DNA of 64,000 nt, from positions 35,937-99,936 of the forward strand of contig NZ_BAEP01000056.1 of NCBI RefSeq assembly GCF_000315015.1. Reading direction: 5' to 3'. The DNA is from Paraglaciecola mesophila KMM 241. Its GTDB lineage: Bacteria; Pseudomonadota; Gammaproteobacteria; Enterobacterales; Alteromonadaceae. Positions 59,148 through 64,000 of the stretch are shown here, piece after piece. Under the pieces are notes generated by a model. It ran no database searches and had not been told where the DNA came from. It saw nothing but the letters and a program-made list of their open reading frames with translations. The position numbers and the translations under genes were made by a program. The stretch's first letter is position 1, and each line of letters begins with the position of its first letter.

Positions 59148-62100
59148 TTACTCTTTAAGATTTAGCAGCATCGCATTACCGCCTGTGGCAACGACGTTAT
59201 CCGTCTTGGTTTTTTCTGTGGCAAAACGCAGCAAACTATAATCTGCTGACATACTTCCCACAAATGGGATGATTGCCCCCTTTCGCGCACCCAAAGTGCT
59301 AATAAGACCAGGGCTATTACTTCCTGCTACGCCTGCAATACCGTCGTTCAATAACAACGCCATTAGCTCTTTTTGCAAATCAGCACATTGCACGTTCGCC
59401 ATCGGCACAAAACTTTCTAACGCTTTGTAAACCGAGCTGGCACTGGCTGGCGTTTTCCCCAAATGAATAAGTACAATACTATTGCCTGCTAACAAAGCTC
59501 CCATTGCTTGCACTAGGTTGGTAATTTCATCACCTTCTTGGAGCACAACTAAAAAGACACCGCGACCGTGCAACGATAGTTCGTTCGTTTCACCTGTTGG
59601 CCCTGGTAACGTTATTGGCTCACCAAAATTGTGCCGCGCTTGTGCAAACATACGTGCAGCTTGCTTTTGGCTCTCCGCTGGCATCGCTGAAAATGCCGGT
59701 AGATGTTGAGCGCCCACGAAAGCATTCTCAATCAACTTAATGCGCTCGGTGATGGGCAAACTTTGCCAAGTACTTTGCCCGGCTTTGGCCACGCGAAGAC
59801 TCATTTGGGTGTCTTTACTTAAGGTTGACGTCTCTGATATTTCGCTAGGTACTTCATCAACAACCGTCTCAGCAGCCCATAAATTAGTAAAACGTAATAA
59901 GTAGTGCGGACCACCGGCTTTGAAACCAGTACCTGATAAACCATGGCCCCCAAACGGGTTTACCCCAACGACCGCCCCGACCATATTCCGATTGATATAG
60001 GTATTACCGACATGTGTTTCAGCGTAAACCTTATCAGCGAATTCTTTGAGGCGACTATGCACACCCAGAGTTAAGCCATAACCTGTATCATTAATGTCTT
60101 TAAGAACACGGTCTAAGTCTTTGGCGTTATAGCGAACAATATGTAAGATTGGCCCAAAGACTTCGCGCTCTAATACATTAATGTGTTCAATTTCAAATAC
60201 GTGGGGGCGAATATAAAAGCCTTTAACGTCTCTTGGTTCATTTGCTTTGGCAACAAGTTTGGCTTCTTTGGACATTTTTTCACAATGTTCTTGCAATGTA
60301 GTGAGTGCATTTGCATCAATAACAGGTCCAAGGTCTGTACTCAGTTTCCAAGGTTGACCTATTTGTAGGGTATCGAGCGCACCTTTTAGCATGTCAATCA
60401 AGTTATCTGCGATATCATTTTGTACATACAATACACGCAGCGCAGAACAACGCTGCCCAGCGCTTAAGAATGCAGATTGAATGACATCATCAACGACCTG
60501 CTCTGGTAGTGCTGTTGAATCCACCAACATGACATTTTGTCCGCCCGTTTCAGCTATAAAAGGCGGCAAGGTGGTTCCACGTTTGATCAGCTCTTTTTGA
60601 ATACTTTGCGCTGTACCGGTAGAGCCAGTAAATGCGACCCCTGCAACCCTCTCATCAGCCATCAATATTGGGCCAAGTTCGCGTCCAGAACCAGTTAGTA
60701 AGTGCAATACATCAGTAGGCACCCCTGCGTTGTGCATCAGCTGAATAGCTTGAGTCGCAATCAACGGCGATTGTTCTGCAGGTTTGGCCAAGACTGTATT
60801 ACCTGCCACTAACGCGGCTGCAATTTGCCCAACAAAAATAGCTAACGGGAAGTTCCACGGGCTAATGCACACGAAAACACCTTGGCCTTGTTTTAACTTT
60901 GGTTGGGTCGGGCTATCGGATACCAAATGACGTACTTGTAACGCGTAATAGCGACAAAAATCAACAGCCTCACGCACTTCTGATATACCGTCGTTTAAGG
61001 TACGCCCAGCTTCAAAACTGATCAGTGCCGTCAGCTCTTCTGTCTGCGCTTCTAATAAATCAGCGACTTTTTCCATGATCTGCGCACGCTGATTAACCGG
61101 CGTTGATTGCCAAGCTGGTTGCGCTGCAGACGCCGCATTCATTGCTATATCTACATCCTTTGCGGAGGCATCAGTGCAGTACCCTATCACACTGTCAGTA
61201 GCGGCTGGTGAATACAGAGGGTAAGCATTGTCAGTGCTCATCACGCCATTGATGATCGGTCCTGCCTGCCACTTTTTATCGGAAAAAGCACTTACTTGTT
61301 GGGCAACCGTATCAAACGCAAGCGGATCATCTAAATCAATACCCCGAGAATTATCACGCTTTTCACCGAAGGCGTTGAAGATATCCTGAGCTAGGGGAAT
61401 CTGAGTATTTCGTTTGCCCTGGGCTTTGCCAATGGTTGTTTCAACACTCTGCACCAGGTTCGAAGCGGCGATTTTGCCATCTAAGAATTGATTAACAAAC
61501 GAACCGTTTGCCCCGTTCTCGAGTAATCGGCGCACTAAGTAAGGTAGTAAATCTTTGTGTACACCTACTGGGGCGTAAACTCTTAGAGGTAACTCACGCC
61601 CAGTTGTTTCTCTGATTTGGCCATAAAGTAAATCCCCCATACCGTGTAGACGCTGAAACTCAAAACTACTGGTGTCGTCTCCCGCCATTTCCAAAATTAG
61701 CGCTACGGTGTAGGCGTTGTGCGTTGCAAATTGTGGGTAGATGCAATCCCGGTTATCGAGCAATTTTCCAGCACAAACTTGATAACTCAAATCAGTGTGA
61801 ACTTTTCGAGTAAAAACCGGAAATTCACTTAGCCCCATTTCTTGAGCATGTTTAATCTCTGCATCCCAATATGCGCCTTTTACTAAACGAACCATCAATG
61901 TGCGTTCACTGGCTTTCGCTAATTCGACCAACCAGTCCACTACAAAAAGTGCTCGTTTCTGATACGCTTGCAGCACAAAACCCAATCCGTTCCAGTTCGC
62001 TAACTCGGGTGCAAATGCCAATGCTTGGAACACATCAAGTTCAATGTCCAAGCGAGCTGCTTCTTCTGCATCAATGGTAAAACCGATATTGAATTTTTTA

Positions 62101-62930
62101 GCTTCAAGCGCCAGAGACAATACACTAGGCAGTAATTCGTCGATGACCAATTGGTGATGACTGAATTCATAACGTGGGTGCAATGCACTGAGCTTAACCG
62201 AGATCCCGTCCGCTAGATTGACATCGCTCTCATCGTTGCTGTGCCCAATGGAACGAATAGCTGATAAGTAGGCTTCGTAATATTTTTTGGCATCTTTGTA
62301 GGTTCTCGCCCCTTCCCCTAACATATCAAAAGAGAAGCGAGTACCTTCGACATTGCCTTTTCTACCACGCTTTGCTGCTTCTTTAATGTCCCGACCCAAT
62401 ACGTATTGCTGGCCCATAAATTTCATGGCCTGCAATGTCGCCCCGCGCACAACAGGCTCACCCACACGCTGAATGAGCTTACGAAACCAGCTGCTTGGCT
62501 CTTCATTGATACCCGGCTCTTTACCCAGTATTTTACTGGTAAGCGATAAGCCGACGCTTGCAGCATTCACCAGTAACTCTTCAGAGTTACCTATGTGCTC
62601 ACCCCACTGGCCAAGGTGGATTTTTTCAGCAATAAGCCGGTCCACAGTATAGCTATCAGGCACCCGCAATAGTGCTTCTGCCAAACACATCAACACGACA
62701 CCTTCATGACTCGATAAACTGTATTCTTGTAGGAAGGCGTCAAATAAACCCTGCTTATCGGGGTTCGCTCGACACTGCTCTACGAATGATAACGCCGTTG
62801 CATGTACGTTATTGCGTGCCTCTTCACTCAATGGATTGGTATTGAGCATATATTCAACACTTTCCCCCTCATTGAGGTAAGTATTAGTGCGAATAGTTTG
62901 GCGTATTGATGGTAAGTTTGCCTGCAACAT
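59148..62930 (-). CDS. putA: Bifunctional proline dehydrogenase / P5C dehydrogenase
   Basis: A 1260-residue PutA oxidising proline to glutamate in two steps. The FAD-linked proline dehydrogenase domain (about 100-500; VKLSALHPRYE, VRLVKGAYWDAEIKHAQ, HNAYTVALILEMA) is followed by the NAD-linked aldehyde dehydrogenase domain (about 560-1010; AETGGQN, catalytic Cys near 829 in SAGQRCSALR) and a C-terminal ALDH-like domain. The usual N-terminal ribbon-helix-helix of E. coli PutA is missing, so it cannot autorepress (type B). The divergent gap to the cytochrome gene is 416 bases. Confidence 0.97.
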   Translation of the reverse strand: MLQANLPSIRQTIRTNTYLNEGESVEYMLNTNPLSEEARNNVHATALSFVEQCRANPDKQGLFDAFLQEYSLSSHEGVVLMCLAEALLRVPDSYTVDRLIAEKIHLGQWGEHIGNSEELLVNAASVGLSLTSKILGKEPGINEEPSSWFRKLIQRVGEPVVRGATLQAMKFMGQQYVLGRDIKEAAKRGRKGNVEGTRFSFDMLGEGARTYKDAKKYYEAYLSAIRSIGHSNDESDVNLADGISVKLSALHPRYEFSHHQLVIDELLPSVLSLALEAKKFNIGFTIDAEEAARLDIELDVFQALAFAPELANWNGLGFVLQAYQKRALFVVDWLVELAKASERTLMVRLVKGAYWDAEIKHAQEMGLSEFPVFTRKVHTDLSYQVCAGKLLDNRDCIYPQFATHNAYTVALILEMAGDDTSSFEFQRLHGMGDLLYGQIRETTGRELPLRVYAPVGVHKDLLPYLVRRLLENGANGSFVNQFLDGKIAASNLVQSVETTIGKAQGKRNTQIPLAQDIFNAFGEKRDNSRGIDLDDPLAFDTVAQQVSAFSDKKWQAGPIINGVMSTDNAYPLYSPAATDSVIGYCTDASAKDVDIAMNAASAAQPAWQSTPVNQRAQIMEKVADLLEAQTEELTALISFEAGRTLNDGISEVREAVDFCRYYALQVRHLVSDSPTQPKLKQGQGVFVCISPWNFPLAIFVGQIAAALVAGNTVLAKPAEQSPLIATQAIQLMHNAGVPTDVLHLLTGSGRELGPILMADERVAGVAFTGSTGTAQSIQKELIKRGTTLPPFIAETGGQNVMLVDSTALPEQVVDDVIQSAFLSAGQRCSALRVLYVQNDIADNLIDMLKGALDTLQIGQPWKLSTDLGPVIDANALTTLQEHCEKMSKEAKLVAKANEPRDVKGFYIRPHVFEIEHINVLEREVFGPILHIVRYNAKDLDRVLKDINDTGYGLTLGVHSRLKEFADKVYAETHVGNTYINRNMVGAVVGVNPFGGHGLSGTGFKAGGPHYLLRFTNLWAAETVVDEVPSEISETSTLSKDTQMSLRVAKAGQSTWQSLPITERIKLIENAFVGAQHLPAFSAMPAESQKQAARMFAQARHNFGEPITLPGPTGETNELSLHGRGVFLVVLQEGDEITNLVQAMGALLAGNSIVLIHLGKTPASASSVYKALESFVPMANVQCADLQKELMALLLNDGIAGVAGSNSPGLISTLGARKGAIIPFVGSMSADYSLLRFATEKTKTDNVVATGGNAMLLNLKE

Positions 62931-63346
62931 AGGAAATCTCAGTCGTGTTTATAAGGTGATAAATTGGCCACAGCGGCAATCCTCTGGATTATGTGCTGTA
63001 CCTTGTTGTTTGACCCCAATTTATTTAAAGAAAAGTCATAGTAGTTTTGCGCGCATTTTATGCTTGAAAATAGAGAATATGCTACTTTATTTTTAGTAAA
63101 AACAGCCAAATATCAGCGTGAAATATCCATTTAGTGGACTATTAGACTGGTAAGAGGTGTTTACCATGGTGAAATTGACTAATTGTCGCACAACTGTTCA
63201 GGCATTTACTCCTAGCAACGCAGGGAATAACGATGAAAATTCGACAATAAGAAGACAAATACTTAATTCCTCTTGAGTTGTGCTTAATCGCCAGTAACAA
63301 TATTCTGTATATTTCCATTTCTAGTATTCATTATTCGAGCCAAAAT
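62931..63346. promoter_or_regulatory. putA upstream region (divergent gap)
   Basis: 416 bases between putA and the cytochrome b561 gene; expected to contain both promoters. It holds one weakly supported short frame (63166-63276, 36 codons, with AAGAGG 8 bases before its ATG). No palindrome or terminator stands out. Otherwise only A/T-rich sequence. Confidence 0.35.
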
Positions 63347-64000
63347 ATGACACACAACAAAACACTGGTCTGGGATCTTCCCTTACGCATTTTTCATTGG
63401 GCCCTTGTACTGCTGATTTTTGCACAATGGCTAACGGCTGACGTATTAGATGGCTACATAGATTTACACGCTAAATTTGGTTACGGTTTACTTGGCTTGG
63501 TGATATTTCGAATAATTTGGGGATTTGTTGGGCCAAAACATGCGCGGTTTAGTTCATTTTTACGCGGACCCAGTGCAATTTTTCATTACAGCCGTACCTT
63601 AATAACTCGCCATCCATCTACCTACACTGGCCACAATCCACTCGGCGCCTTAATGGTGCCCGCTATTTTGATTGTGGTTGGCACTCAGGCAATTAGTGGT
63701 CTGTTCGTCACCGATGATGTGTTATTCACTGGGCCTTATTACTCCAGCGTATCTGATGAAACACAAGGTACCATGCAGTGGCTGCATCACACCTTGTTCG
63801 ATGTATTGTTGGTGATTATTGGTTTACACATTAGTGCTATTTTAAGTTACGAACTATTGCTTAAGAAGCCCTTAATTGGTGCGATGCTTCATGGGCAGAA
63901 AAATGTGCAAGCGAAAAGCGGGATTAATCATTCAAGACTGATATTAGCTTTATTACTGGCGCTCGTTATTTGTGCCTTCATATATTGGTTGGTTGTTGTT
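63347..64000 (+). CDS. Cytochrome b561-family protein (partial, 3' end outside window)
   Basis: The first 218 codons of a membrane b-type cytochrome; the frame runs off the right edge. Starting ATG ACA CAC, it reads MTHNKTLVWDLPLRIFHWAL, with about four hydrophobic helices in view. Histidines expected to bind two haems occur in FHWAL, IDLHAKFG, LHHTLFD and GLHISAIL. Such proteins pass electrons between quinone or NADH-linked donors and soluble cytochromes; the partner is not visible. No signal of a pairing with putA is seen. Confidence 0.85.
   Translation, partial: MTHNKTLVWDLPLRIFHWALVLLIFAQWLTADVLDGYIDLHAKFGYGLLGLVIFRIIWGFVGPKHARFSSFLRGPSAIFHYSRTLITRHPSTYTGHNPLGALMVPAILIVVGTQAISGLFVTDDVLFTGPYYSSVSDETQGTMQWLHHTLFDVLLVIIGLHISAILSYELLLKKPLIGAMLHGQKNVQAKSGINHSRLILALLLALVICAFIYWLVVV

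Overview
The window looks like a chromosomal segment of a marine gammaproteobacterium of the order Alteromonadales, probably family Alteromonadaceae (Paraglaciecola, Glaciecola or Alteromonas type). This is inferred from several things: close protein resemblance to E. coli and Vibrio housekeeping genes, conserved gammaproteobacterial gene blocks (miaB-ybeZ-ybeY-corC-lnt, seqA-pgm, dapB-carA-carB-greA), a UUG start on carA, the lipase of the Pla-1/cef type, a large TonB-dependent receptor, and a LacI/alpha-amylase/MFS sugar cassette. Base composition looks even and moderate. I see no rRNA, tRNA, phage, insertion sequence or CRISPR array.

Layout. 1-11.2 kb: the 5' part of hrpA, a CBS protein, sbcB, a FapA-type protein, a cysteine-containing lipoprotein, a beta-hydroxyacid dehydrogenase, glutathione peroxidase, cmoM, a Nif3/YbgI protein and photolyase. 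11.4-18.2 kb: envelope and surface genes (TonB-dependent receptor, sohB, a large lipase lipoprotein). 18.4-25.8 kb: yciK, glnS, then a maltodextrin-type cassette (LacI regulator, GH13 alpha-amylase lipoprotein, MFS sugar transporter). 26-34.4 kb: a diguanylate cyclase with a globin-like sensor domain, a thioesterase, a rhomboid protease, a tightly overlapping group yffB-dapE-M15 peptidase-DUF2897, ybjQ, astE and an EAL protein. 34.6-41.2 kb: glycogen phosphorylase, pgm, seqA, rlmM, DUF423. 41.2-44.3 kb: alpha/beta hydrolase, gcvA, a small exported protein, kdsA. 44.7-50.1 kb: the miaB-ybeZ-ybeY-corC-lnt operon. 50.2-58.4 kb: DMT transporter, a PfpI-like protein lacking its catalytic Cys/His, greA, carB, carA, dapB. 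58.5-64 kb: an Lrp-type regulator, putA, and the start of a cytochrome b561 gene.

How the genes work together. The amylase/MFS/LacI group and the phosphorylase/phosphoglucomutase pair together describe uptake of alpha-glucans and their conversion to glucose-6-phosphate. An identical ATACGTAT core occurs both in a putative LacI-type operator ahead of the transporter and in the centre of the pgm terminator palindrome. Proline catabolism is a type-B PutA (no N-terminal DNA-binding domain) next to an Lrp-family gene, so control by the Lrp protein rather than PutA autorepression is likely. Two cyclic-di-GMP proteins (one synthesising, one degrading) lie about 6 kb apart. carAB has a terminator-like hairpin in its leader, suggesting attenuation.

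Most of the window is core genome. I did not find a defence island, biosynthetic cluster or clearly new system. The best leads are regulatory: overlapping hairpins between putA and lrp, the carA leader, the structured leader ahead of the YbgI gene, the putative LacI-family sites, the globin-coupled cyclase and the PfpI pseudoenzyme.
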